DNA of 64,000 bases from Phycisphaeraceae bacterium. Its GTDB lineage: Bacteria; Planctomycetota; Phycisphaerae; Phycisphaerales; Zrk34. The stretch spans positions 248,001-312,000 of the forward strand of contig JANQHD010000023.1 in NCBI GenBank assembly GCA_028282805.1, read 5' to 3'. The translations under genes were made by a program, and so were the position numbers. The notes beneath the pieces were generated by a model. That model did not search any database. It was not told the origin of the DNA and saw only the letters and a program-made list of their open reading frames with translations. Shown here one piece after another: positions 18,410-27,360 of the stretch; within the stretch, counting starts at the first letter, position 1; each line of letters opens with the position of its first letter.

Positions 18410-19789
18410 ATGACAGACCACGAACACGATCACGACCACACGCACGGCCATGACCATGACCACGGTCACGACCACGGCCACGACGACCCGTTCCACGTCC
18501 ACCCGACCAAGGAACTGGATATCGACGACATGGACCCGGCCAACCGCTCGCTCGCCGAGGCGCTGCGGATCAGCTTCGGCCTGCTCAAGTGGCTCGTCAT
18601 CCTGCTCGTGGTGGTCTTCCTCTCCTACGGCAGCTACAACGAGATCAAGGAGGGCGAGGTCGGCATCAAGCTCCGCTTCGGCGCCATCGTCGGCGACCGG
18701 CTGGACACCGGCGTGCACCTGGCCTGGCCCGAGCCGATCGAGAAGATCGTCGTCGTGCCCACCGGCGTGCGGACCGTCGAGCTCAACGAGGCGTTCATGT
18801 TCTCGATGAAGGACGCGGAAGCCACGCTGAACTACTCCGAGAAGTCGGTCATGACCGATTACCCGAAGATCGGGCGCGACCGCTACCTGCTGACCGGCGA
18901 CCGGAACATCGTGCACGGCGTGTGGAAGGTCTCGTTCAGGATCGACCCGTCGCAGATCAGGAAGTTCGCCATCAACGTCGGCTCGACCGACCAGAACGAA
19001 TCGCTCAGACGCACTCACTCGCTGGTCCGCCAGGCGGCGGAACGCGCCATCCTGCACGTGGTGGCGCAGACTTCCGTGGAAGATTTCGTGCAGTCCCAGG
19101 CGACGGGCAGCGCATCGGACAAGAAGAGCGCCGGGCAGATCCAACGGCTCACCCAACAGATGCTCGACGAGTTGAACACGGGGATCACGGTCAGCGAGGT
19201 CAGCAACGAGGCCTACCTGGTGCGGCCGATGAGCTTGCAGACGGCGTTCAAGAGCGTCTCCGCGGCCGAGTCGGCCAAGAAGAAAGACATCGAGAACGCG
19301 CTGAAGGACAAGTCCGACATCATGCTCAAGGCGGCGGGCGAGGGCTACCCCAAGCTGCTGGCGGTGATCCGCGCGTACCAGGCGGCGCGGGCGCTGGACG
19401 ACCGGGCCGGCGCGGCCGAGGCCAAGGCCCAGCTCAACGCGATGCTGACCGACAAGGCCTCCATGACCGCCCACGGCATCGGCGGCGAGGTCTACCGGGT
19501 GATCCGCGAGGCCCAGGCCGACCAGACCAACCTCGTGCGCCGCGCCGCGGCCGACCTCCGCGAGTTCGAGGCCTACTACGCCCAGTTCGGCGACGACCCG
19601 CAGCTGCGACGCATCACCATGCAGCGCCTGTGGTACAACACGCTCAACCGCGTCTTCGAGAAGGACCACGAGTTCTACCGCCTGCCGGGCGGCGACGCGA
19701 GGTACTACATCGAGGTCGGGCCCAACACCGAGAAGGAATCGGAAGAAGAAGCCGAGAGGCGCGCCAGGCGCATCGGGGAGGCGGGTTAA
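18410..19789 (+). CDS. SPFH protein, HflK-like, with a His-rich N-terminal tail
   Basis: This 459-residue protein starts with a striking cytoplasmic tail: 13 His residues in the first 31 (alternating His-Asp/Gly). A membrane anchor follows (about 60-80, WLVILLVVVFLSYGSY), then an HflK-type SPFH domain opening with IKEGEVGIKLRFG. The domain has a longer insert than HflC (MTDYPKIGRDRYLLTGDRN) and the late helical region ends in a charged tail. His-Asp repeats usually bind Zn or Ni. The gene overlaps the ABC ATPase unit closely (3-base gap). It probably pairs with the HflC-like protein just upstream. Confidence 0.85.
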   Translation: MTDHEHDHDHTHGHDHDHGHDHGHDDPFHVHPTKELDIDDMDPANRSLAEALRISFGLLKWLVILLVVVFLSYGSYNEIKEGEVGIKLRFGAIVGDRLDTGVHLAWPEPIEKIVVVPTGVRTVELNEAFMFSMKDAEATLNYSEKSVMTDYPKIGRDRYLLTGDRNIVHGVWKVSFRIDPSQIRKFAINVGSTDQNESLRRTHSLVRQAAERAILHVVAQTSVEDFVQSQATGSASDKKSAGQIQRLTQQMLDELNTGITVSEVSNEAYLVRPMSLQTAFKSVSAAESAKKKDIENALKDKSDIMLKAAGEGYPKLLAVIRAYQAARALDDRAGAAEAKAQLNAMLTDKASMTAHGIGGEVYRVIREAQADQTNLVRRAAADLREFEAYYAQFGDDPQLRRITMQRLWYNTLNRVFEKDHEFYRLPGGDARYYIEVGPNTEKESEEEAERRARRIGEAG

Positions 19790-19792
19790 ACC

Positions 19793-20971
19793 ATGGTCAC
19801 AGAGGCGCTACCCGTGATCGAGGCGTTCGGCCTGACCAAGGTCTTCAAGGACTTCTGGATGCGGCCGCGCATCACCGCGGTCGACACCCTCGACCTGCGC
19901 GTCGTGCCGCAGCAGGTGTTCGGCCTGCTCGGGCCCAACGGCTCGGGCAAGAGCACCACCATCAAGATGCTGCTCGGCCTGCTGTTCCCCACACGCGGCA
20001 AGGTCTCCGTCTTCGGCAAGCTGCCCACCGAGGTCGCCACCAAGCAACGCATCGGCTACCTGCCCGAAGAGACCTACCTCTACCGCTACCTCAACGCCCG
20101 CGAGACGCTCGACTACTACGGCCGCATCTTCCACCTCGACCGCCACACGCGCAACAAACGCATCGACATGCTGCTCGAGATGGTCGGCCTCGACAGCGTG
20201 CAGCGCCGCGTCGTCGGCGAGTATTCCAAGGGCATGCAACGCCGCATCGGCCTGGCGCAGGCGCTGATCAACGACCCCGAGCTGCTCATCCTCGACGAGC
20301 CGACGTCCGGCCTCGACCCGATCGGCACCAAGCAGATCAAGGACCTGATCCTGCACCTGCGGGAACGCGGCAAGACCGTGCTGCTGTCCAGCCACCTGCT
20401 GGCCGACGTCGAGGACGTCTGCGACCGGGTGACGATCCTCTACGGCGGCAGGAAGCGCGCCGAGGGCACGTGCGACGAGCTGCTGGCGATCGAGGGCACG
20501 CGCATGATCGAGACCGACGAGCTGCGCCCCGAGACGATCGCGAAGATCGAGAAACTGATCCAGGACGAAGAGGGCAAGGCGATCCGCAAGGTCGAACAGC
20601 CCCGGCAGAAGCTGGAGACGCTGTTCCTGAACATCGTGCACGAGGCGCAGGCCGAGGGCCTGGCCACCGGCGGCGCGAAGGCCGGCGGGGCGGTCGCCGA
20701 GTTCCTCGCACGCGATGCGCACATGCCCGAGGCGGTCGACGGCGGCGCGCTGATCGACCAACTGGTGACCGTCGACCAGCAGCAGGCCGCCCGCCCGCCC
20801 CTGCCCGACGAGGCGAAAGCCGAGCCCGTCGCCCCGGCCGGCCCCGACGGCTCGGTGCTCGATTCGCTGACCCGCAGCGAGCCGGTGGCCCCGGCGCAAG
20901 ACGAGGCCGACCCGCCGGCCGACAAGAAGAAAACCGACGTCGACAGCACGGTCATCGACGACCTGCTGTAA
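19793..20971 (+). CDS. ABC transporter ATP-binding protein
   Basis: This 392-residue protein has a complete nucleotide-binding domain: Walker A GPNGSGKST (47-55), signature YSKGMQ (144-149), Walker B LLILDEPTSGLDP (164-176) and the switch His in LLSSHLL. This is the ABC-2 exporter subtype (GPNGSGKST, SGLDP). Residues about 240-392 form an acidic C-terminal extension that ordinary members lack. GGGAGG precedes the ATG. It is three bases after the SPFH gene and 31 before the permease at 21003, so the three are surely co-expressed. Confidence 0.93.
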   Translation: MVTEALPVIEAFGLTKVFKDFWMRPRITAVDTLDLRVVPQQVFGLLGPNGSGKSTTIKMLLGLLFPTRGKVSVFGKLPTEVATKQRIGYLPEETYLYRYLNARETLDYYGRIFHLDRHTRNKRIDMLLEMVGLDSVQRRVVGEYSKGMQRRIGLAQALINDPELLILDEPTSGLDPIGTKQIKDLILHLRERGKTVLLSSHLLADVEDVCDRVTILYGGRKRAEGTCDELLAIEGTRMIETDELRPETIAKIEKLIQDEEGKAIRKVEQPRQKLETLFLNIVHEAQAEGLATGGAKAGGAVAEFLARDAHMPEAVDGGALIDQLVTVDQQQAARPPLPDEAKAEPVAPAGPDGSVLDSLTRSEPVAPAQDEADPPADKKKTDVDSTVIDDLL

Positions 20972-21002
20972 CCGCCCAACGCCACGCCCCAAGACACGCC
21001 GC

Positions 21003-22787
21003 ATGACCTACAACGAACTGCTCATCCTCGGCCTGCTTATCCATCTGGCGATCGGTGTGTGGTGTTACCGCGTCGCCGCCCGCAAGGAACGTGACGGCGT
21101 GTTGTGGTTCATCCTCGGCGCCATGTTCAGCGTGTTCGCGCTGGCCGCGGTGTACCTGGTCGCCGACCAGAAGTCACGCGGGGGCAGGGGCAAGACGCAG
21201 ACCGCCCACCGGTGGTTGTGGCGCGGCTTGGCGATGCTGCCCGCGCTGGTCGGGCTGATCATCGATTTCAGCCTGCGCGGTTTTCCCACCAAGGCGGCGA
21301 CCGGCCTGGCGCTGTTCGCCGGGGTGTTGGCGGTGTACCTGCTTGGCTTGGCGCTGATCAACCTGATCCTCAGCGCGCCGTGGGCGCCGCTGTCGGTGGC
21401 GCGGACGCTGATCGACGAGGCGATGGCCTACCGCGTGCTGGTGGGGGTCGTCGGCGTGATCTTCCTCGGCGTCGTCGCGTGCCCGCTGCTGCTCAACCCC
21501 GAGCAACCGCTCAGCTACCGCGTGCAGATGAACCTGTCGTTCTCGCTGCTGTGGGTATCGCTCTGGCTGGTGATCCTGACCATCGTGCTGTCGTGTTGGA
21601 CGCTGTCCAGCGAGGTCGACAAGAGCCATGTCTTCATCACGCTGACCAAGCCGATCGGCCGGGGCGCCTTCCTGATGGGCAAGTGGCTGGGCATCGTGAT
21701 GCTCAACGCGCTGCTGCTGGCGGTCTCGGGGAGCGTGATCTTCGCCTCGACGAAGCTGTACCTGGCGCAGCAGCAGCGCACCATCTACGACGAGATCGTG
21801 ATCAACGAGCAGGTGCTCACCGCGCGGGTGCCGATCGAGCCGGTCCCGCCGGACGGCCTCGACCGCGCGGTCGAGCAGCGCTACGAAGCGCGGTTGCGAG
21901 AGAAGGGCGAGGACTTCATCGCCGGGCGTGGCGGCCCGGAGAAGTTCAAGGAGGAGATCCGCCAGCAGTTGCTCGGCGGCTGGATGAGCCTCGGGCCGCC
22001 GCCGCCGATCGGCGGCGCGAGCTTCCGCCAGGAGTACGTGTTCGACGGCCTCAGCGCCGTCGGCAACGCCAGCCGGACCTTGCAGGTGCAGTACAAGATC
22101 CGCGGCACCATCCAGAGCGACGTGGCCCGCTTGAACTGGTACGTGTTCGACGCCGACAGCAACCGCTACATCCTGATCAGCGAGAAGCCACGCGCGGTGG
22201 GCATCGAGGCGCCGCTCGACACGAACCTGACGCTGCTGGTGCCGATCGAGGGCATCGACAAGAACGGGCGGCTCGAGCTGCGGGTCGAGAACGTCACGCC
22301 CGGCAACTCCACCGTCAAGTTCGTCGGCGACGACGGGCTGCTGCTGTACTACAAGGTCGGCAGCTTCGGGGGTAACTTCGTGCGGGCGTTGATGGTGACC
22401 TGGATCAAGCTCGCGTTCGCCGCGGCGGTGGGGCTGGCGTTCTCGGCGTTCCTCGGGTTCCCCGTGGCGGTGCTGTGCACGGCGTTGGTTTACATCGTGG
22501 CCGACAATTCCGGTTACGTGATCAGTGCGGCGTACTGGTACCCGCGCGAGGGCGCGGGCAGGCACCCGGTCAAGCAGTTCATCTCGTGGATCGGCTACGG
22601 CTTCACGTGGCTGTTCAGGTTGTTCGGCGACATGCAGCAGAACAAGCGGCTGGTCGACGGGCAGTACATCTCGTGGCGCGAGATGGGCACGCTGGTGTTC
22701 TTCGTGGGCGTTTTCTACACCGGCTTCGCGGCCTTGCTGGGCTGGCTCGTGTTCAACCGGCGTGAACTGGCCCGGGTGCAGGTCTAG
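21003..22787 (+). CDS. ABC-2 type transporter permease with a large extracytoplasmic domain
   Basis: This 594-residue protein has about five N-terminal membrane segments (near 5-22, 38-56, 75-92, 98-120, 140-165) and two more at 180-200 and 225-245. A soluble domain spans about 250-450. Three membrane segments follow (about 462-485, 490-510, 560-585). The block SSEVDKSHVFITLTKPIGR marks the ABC-2 family. The soluble domain is beta-rich (RTLQVQYKIRGTIQSD, RLELRVENVTPGNSTVKF), so it may reach into the periplasm. It partners the ATPase just upstream. The substrate is unknown. Confidence 0.88.
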   Translation: MTYNELLILGLLIHLAIGVWCYRVAARKERDGVLWFILGAMFSVFALAAVYLVADQKSRGGRGKTQTAHRWLWRGLAMLPALVGLIIDFSLRGFPTKAATGLALFAGVLAVYLLGLALINLILSAPWAPLSVARTLIDEAMAYRVLVGVVGVIFLGVVACPLLLNPEQPLSYRVQMNLSFSLLWVSLWLVILTIVLSCWTLSSEVDKSHVFITLTKPIGRGAFLMGKWLGIVMLNALLLAVSGSVIFASTKLYLAQQQRTIYDEIVINEQVLTARVPIEPVPPDGLDRAVEQRYEARLREKGEDFIAGRGGPEKFKEEIRQQLLGGWMSLGPPPPIGGASFRQEYVFDGLSAVGNASRTLQVQYKIRGTIQSDVARLNWYVFDADSNRYILISEKPRAVGIEAPLDTNLTLLVPIEGIDKNGRLELRVENVTPGNSTVKFVGDDGLLLYYKVGSFGGNFVRALMVTWIKLAFAAAVGLAFSAFLGFPVAVLCTALVYIVADNSGYVISAAYWYPREGAGRHPVKQFISWIGYGFTWLFRLFGDMQQNKRLVDGQYISWREMGTLVFFVGVFYTGFAALLGWLVFNRRELARVQV

Positions 22788-22798
22788 GATGAAACGGC

Positions 22799-25198
22799 AT
22801 GCGCGGTAGAAACTTTATCATCCTCATCTTGGCGGGCTCGATCGCGTTCGCGGCGTTGGCCGGCAGCGCGTTCATGAACCAACGCCTCGACCAGGAGCGC
22901 GTCAGGCTCCAGCTGACCTTCAACGCCGACGTCCAGGCGAACCTCCCGCCGGACGTGGCGCTGATGGTGTCGATGTTCGGCTGCTTCCGCGGGCTGATGA
23001 TCGACTTCCTCTGGCAGAAGGCCAACAAGCTCAAGGAAGAGAACAAGGTCTACGCCGCCAAGGACCTGTCCGACCTGATCACCAAGCTGCAGCCGCGCTT
23101 CAAGGAGGTGTGGGTCTTCCACTCGTGGAACATGGCCTACAACATCTCCGTGATGACCAAGACCCAGCGCGAGCGCTGGATGTGGGTGAACAACGGCATC
23201 GAGCTGTTGCGCGACCACGGCGTGGTCTACAACCCCGACTCGGTGGCGATCCACAAGCAGCTGGCGTGGACGTTCATCCACAAGATCGGCCGGATCAGCG
23301 ACGACATGCACTGGTACTACAAGTCCAGGCTGGCCGAGGAATGGCAGGGCGTGCTCGGCCCGCCGCCGCCGCTGATCAAGGTCAACCAGCACAACCTGTC
23401 GGGCGAGCCGGTGCTCGACGAAAAGGGCAACCCGCTCCAGCGCTGGGCGATCATCGAAGCGTTTGCGCCGATCGCGCACATGGACCAGCTGTTCTTCTCG
23501 CGCGACGAGCTGAACCGCGACGTGCGGCGCGGCCTGGGCGAGCTGATCAAACGCCGCGCCGCCGAGATGAGCCGGCTCAGCGTCGAGCCCGCCAAAGACC
23601 CCGTGCTCCGCGACGCGATGCCGATGATGTACCTCCGGCCGACGCTGTTCAGCGTCGAGGCGGCCGACCGGCTCCGGCGCTGGCCCAAGGAAGACGAGGC
23701 CTACACGCTCGAGATGCAGCGGTTGGTCGAGCTCAACGAGGCGCACCTGGCGCTGACCGAAGCCGGCCGCGACGACCCCGACGCGGCTTTCCTCGCCCGG
23801 TTCCCCGAGGCCGCGCCGCAGGTCGCCGCTCTGCGCGAGCGCGGCCACGACCTCGATTACCCGACGCTGATGCGCCTCGCCGAGGCGAGCCGGATCATCG
23901 CCATCGAAGCGATGGGCTATTCTTACAAAGCCGCGAGCGACGACGGCACGGGCCTCGGCTTCTTCATGCAATGGCTGCGCGGCGGCGACGCCGAGGCGGC
24001 GCGCGTGCGCGGCCGGTTGATCCTGCCGTACCTGCGGGCGAAGGTGATCCGCACGCACTACCACATGTCGCCGTCGTACATGTTCGAGTTGATGGAGGGC
24101 GAGTGGCTGGTGCAGGAAGACCAGCCGCTGACCAAGACCCGCGACGAGTCGACGGTGCTGCCGCTGCCGATCGACTGGCGTCACCCCGCGGCGCACGGGT
24201 TGTACTGGTCGTCGCGCGGCGTGTGGGCCGCCAAGAGCCGCCTGCACCGCTCCGACAGCTACTACCAGGAGGTGCTCAACACCTACCGCCTGGTCTGCCA
24301 CTCGATGCAGGCGCTGATGCACAACGGCCGCGTCAGCTACGACCCGCTTTCGCATTATTACGATCAGATGCCGCACATGGAGTTCGTCGAGGGTTACCTG
24401 CGCGTGTTCTACGGCTCGGGCGAGTCGATCGGCGGCATGTGGACCGAGTCCGCCGCGCCCGAGAGCTACAAGTCCGGCCACCGCTTCTTCCTCGAGTGGG
24501 CCGTGCGCGCGTACTTCGAGCAGGGTTACACGAACAAGGCCGAGGAGTTCTACGACGAGCTCGGCCGCACTTACGGGCCGACCGCCCCGGAGCTGGCGCA
24601 AGAGTACAGCCAGCCGTTGTCGGTGTTCGCGTTCGCCGAGAACGTGGAGGAGCAGGGCGTCGACAACCCGAGCAAGGCGCGACGCGCGATCTACTCACGG
24701 TTGGTCGAGGCGTTCCGCTGGGCCTACGGCTACGACAGACCCGGGATCGCCAACATCCACGCCGCCCGCGCCCAACAGATCTATATCACCTACCAGGCCG
24801 AGTTCAACAAGGCCACCGCCAACACCTACCAATCCCGCCTCGGCTTGCCCCACTGGGAGCAGGTGATCAGCAACTCGTTGTTGGATTTCATGCTCCACCC
24901 GTCGCCCAAGTACCCGATGGCGCTGCGGCAGCGTGTCTGGTACGCCATCGGCAACGACCCGAAGAACGCCTGGCGCCGCAACGCCGTGTGGGACCGGCTC
25001 CGGGGCCCGCTCTACCGGCTGTCCGAGCTCAACCCCCACCCCACGCTGACCACCGCCCAGCGATTCCCCGAGCCGCCGGGCATGGACGAGTGGCGCAAGA
25101 GCCAGCAGGCCGAGGGCCGGGCCGAGGACATCAGAAAAACCGGCAAAGCCGCGGACCAATACGACAACGGCCAACGTCCTTCTGGTCAGGGCCAGTGA
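22799..25198 (+). CDS. large membrane-anchored helical-repeat protein of the SPFH-ABC operon
   Basis: The 799-residue product has one N-terminal membrane anchor (about residues 5-22). The remainder is helical and rich in Trp/Tyr with TPR-like helix pairs (for example RFKEVWVFHSWNMAYNIS, near residue 100). A repeated amphipathic pattern continues to about residue 720 and a polar tail ends it. No catalytic motif was seen. It begins 11 bases after the permease, so it is the last gene of the operon. Its likely place is the periplasmic side of the inner membrane, as an adaptor for the exporter. No named family is recognised. Confidence 0.8.
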   Translation: MRGRNFIILILAGSIAFAALAGSAFMNQRLDQERVRLQLTFNADVQANLPPDVALMVSMFGCFRGLMIDFLWQKANKLKEENKVYAAKDLSDLITKLQPRFKEVWVFHSWNMAYNISVMTKTQRERWMWVNNGIELLRDHGVVYNPDSVAIHKQLAWTFIHKIGRISDDMHWYYKSRLAEEWQGVLGPPPPLIKVNQHNLSGEPVLDEKGNPLQRWAIIEAFAPIAHMDQLFFSRDELNRDVRRGLGELIKRRAAEMSRLSVEPAKDPVLRDAMPMMYLRPTLFSVEAADRLRRWPKEDEAYTLEMQRLVELNEAHLALTEAGRDDPDAAFLARFPEAAPQVAALRERGHDLDYPTLMRLAEASRIIAIEAMGYSYKAASDDGTGLGFFMQWLRGGDAEAARVRGRLILPYLRAKVIRTHYHMSPSYMFELMEGEWLVQEDQPLTKTRDESTVLPLPIDWRHPAAHGLYWSSRGVWAAKSRLHRSDSYYQEVLNTYRLVCHSMQALMHNGRVSYDPLSHYYDQMPHMEFVEGYLRVFYGSGESIGGMWTESAAPESYKSGHRFFLEWAVRAYFEQGYTNKAEEFYDELGRTYGPTAPELAQEYSQPLSVFAFAENVEEQGVDNPSKARRAIYSRLVEAFRWAYGYDRPGIANIHAARAQQIYITYQAEFNKATANTYQSRLGLPHWEQVISNSLLDFMLHPSPKYPMALRQRVWYAIGNDPKNAWRRNAVWDRLRGPLYRLSELNPHPTLTTAQRFPEPPGMDEWRKSQQAEGRAEDIRKTGKAADQYDNGQRPSGQGQ

Positions 25199-25254
25199 TC
25201 GGTCGAGGCGCGTCTTGGCGTTCGGCGGGCCGACACAATCGGCGCCAAATCCCT

Positions 25255-25260
25255 TAGAAT
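25255..25260 (+). promoter_or_regulatory. -10 element TAGAAT of the vWA-Exb operon
   Basis: TAGAAT lies 18 bases before the ATG at 25279, and GGAGG sits between them. It gives the second operon its own promoter, separate from the SPFH-ABC operon. A convincing -35 was not found. Confidence 0.4.
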
Positions 25261-25278
25261 CAGGGGCGGAGGCTGCCC

Positions 25279-26262
25279 ATGTGGTTGATGCGTCTAAGTG
25301 ATCATGCAACGCGCCACGTCGCACGCGACGACGCGCACGACCATCACTTCGATCATCACGATCACGTCAGCGAAACCACCCGCAGGTCCCTGTCCTGGTT
25401 GATCAGCCTCCTGTTCCACGCCGGCCTCGTCGTCATCGCCCTGTTCATCATCTGGTCCGATGCGCTCGTCGCCGACGAGGACGAAGACCTCGTCGTGCCC
25501 GAGACCAAGTTCATCAACGACATCCCCACCGAGCTGTTCGTGCCCATCCAGCAGACGCAGCTCGAAGCCACCACCGACATCCCGCGCGAGATCGAAACCC
25601 AGACCGTCACCAAGGGCGACCCGCTCAGCGAGCTGACCCTCGAGACCGAGGCCGACCTGTCGCAGATCGGCGTGGCCGGGTCCAAGCCCCTGCCGCTCGG
25701 CGCGAAGATCGGCGACGACGACATGGGCGTGGGCATCTTCGGCCTCGGCGGCAACGCGCGCAAGATCGTCTACGTCATCGACACGTCCGGCTCGATGGCC
25801 GACCTGTTCACCGAGGTGAAAGCCGAATTGAAAGAGTCGGTCAACCGCCTCGTCGATGAACAGAGCTTCACCATCATCCTCTTCCAGCAGAGCAAGGCGA
25901 TCGAGGTCGACCAGCCCTCGCGCGGGCTCAAGGCCGCGACCGCCAAGCACAGGGAGATCGCGCTCAACTGGATCGACAACCCCGACAACGCCTACCCCGG
26001 CGGCAAGACCAACCCGATCGAAGCCATCGAGCTGGCGCTGCGCTACGAGCCGGACCTGATCTTTATCCTCTCGGACAACATCCGCGGCGAGGGCCAGTAC
26101 GAGATCGACAAGAACGACCTGCTCAAACGCATCCGCGACGCCAAGGGCGGCGGCAAGACACGCATCAACACCATCGAGTTCGGCGACGAAGCCGACAAGC
26201 TCGCGACCATGGAAACGATCGCCAGGCAGCACGGCGGTCGCTTCGTATTCAAGAGGAAGTAA
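25279..26262 (+). CDS. membrane-anchored von Willebrand A protein with His-rich tail
   Basis: This 327-residue protein has a cytoplasmic tail with eight His within residues 9-29, one membrane helix (about 38-59), an acidic Thr/Glu-rich linker (about 60-135) and a vWA domain. The metal-ion-dependent adhesion site is complete: DTSGS (168-172), Thr in GGKTN, and Asp in ILSDN. The topology puts the vWA domain in the periplasm. The linker, and the presence of Exb genes downstream, resemble a TonB-like layout with the vWA domain in place of the TonB C-domain. GGAGG 7 bases upstream fixes the start. It heads a six-gene operon. Confidence 0.88.
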   Translation: MWLMRLSDHATRHVARDDAHDHHFDHHDHVSETTRRSLSWLISLLFHAGLVVIALFIIWSDALVADEDEDLVVPETKFINDIPTELFVPIQQTQLEATTDIPREIETQTVTKGDPLSELTLETEADLSQIGVAGSKPLPLGAKIGDDDMGVGIFGLGGNARKIVYVIDTSGSMADLFTEVKAELKESVNRLVDEQSFTIILFQQSKAIEVDQPSRGLKAATAKHREIALNWIDNPDNAYPGGKTNPIEAIELALRYEPDLIFILSDNIRGEGQYEIDKNDLLKRIRDAKGGGKTRINTIEFGDEADKLATMETIARQHGGRFVFKRK

Positions 26263-26281
26263 GATCACCAGGGCCGACGGC

Positions 26282-27325
26282 ATGCAACCACACACCACGC
26301 TCACGCTGACCGCCCTCGCGGCGCTGCTCGCGCTCGCCCCCGCGTCGCGCGCCGACGTGATCCGCGTGGGCAACATCGACCGCACCGTCGCCATCACCGA
26401 CATCCGCGACGGGCTGGTGTTGTACCGCGCCCGCGGCGCCGAGCGCGAGGCGGCGCTCGACACCATCACGTCGATCCAGCTCACGAAGTACCCCGCGTTC
26501 GCGAAGGCCGTGGCGAAGACCGGCGCCGAGCCCGCCCAGGCCGCCGATGAGCTGGGCAAGCTGCTCAAGTCGGTACGCGAGCCGTACCTCAAGCCGTTGA
26601 TCCTCATCCGGCGTGCCGAGGCGCTCGACCGCGCGGGCCGGTTTGTCGAAGCCTTGAACGACTATGCCGCCGCGCTGGCGCTCGACGACAGCGCGTATTA
26701 CATCGATCGCGCGCCGAGCCGGCTGCCGGCCGACGCCGCGCGGCGCGCCGCGGCGCGTAAGGCCGTCGAACGCCTGCTCACCGAGCAAGACAGCCCCGCC
26801 GTGACCGAACGGCTGAGGGCGTTGTTGGCGGAGTTCGACCAAGCGCCCGCCGAGAAGCCGCAAGCGCAGACCACCGAACCCGAGCCCAAGCCCAAGCCCG
26901 AACCCAAGGCCGACGACGCCGGACAGGCCCCGCGGCTTGAGGAGATCGAGGGCTACAGCAAGTCAACGCAACAACAGATCGCCAACTTGGTGGCGGCGAA
27001 GAAGTACCCGCAGGCGGTGGCGCGGATCGACCGGGCCATTGCCGCGCCCAAAGCGCCGCTGGCCGACCTGTACTACCAGCGCGGTTTGGCGCAGGCGGCG
27101 ATGAAACAGGACGCGCCCGCGGCGCTGTCGTTCCTGCGCACCGCCTCGCTGTTCCCCGAGCACAAGCTCGCCGACGACGCGCTGTTCCAGGCCGGCGCCG
27201 CGCTCGAACGCGCCGGCAAGGGCGACATCGCCCGGCGGGTGTGGGCCATCGGGTTGCGGCGCACCAAGGACCCGGCCCTGGCCGCGAAGTTTCGATCGAT
27301 GCTCGAACCGACCCCGGTGCCATGA
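26282..27325 (+). CDS. secreted tetratricopeptide-like protein
   Basis: This 347-residue protein has a signal peptide (LTLTALAALLALAPASRA, cut before DVIRVG). A small beta region (about 25-65) is followed by helical repeats with TPR spacing (LILIRRAEALDRAGRFVEAL, and PLADLYYQRGLAQAAMKQD). A Pro/Glu/Lys linker (about 195-220) divides two helical-repeat blocks. It would act as a periplasmic scaffold. It lies 19 bases after the vWA gene and 35 before the channel gene. Confidence 0.75.
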   Translation: MQPHTTLTLTALAALLALAPASRADVIRVGNIDRTVAITDIRDGLVLYRARGAEREAALDTITSIQLTKYPAFAKAVAKTGAEPAQAADELGKLLKSVREPYLKPLILIRRAEALDRAGRFVEALNDYAAALALDDSAYYIDRAPSRLPADAARRAAARKAVERLLTEQDSPAVTERLRALLAEFDQAPAEKPQAQTTEPEPKPKPEPKADDAGQAPRLEEIEGYSKSTQQQIANLVAAKKYPQAVARIDRAIAAPKAPLADLYYQRGLAQAAMKQDAPAALSFLRTASLFPEHKLADDALFQAGAALERAGKGDIARRVWAIGLRRTKDPALAAKFRSMLEPTPVP

Positions 27326-27360
27326 CGCCGTGCGGGTCGCACGCACGCGAAGGAGGACCC

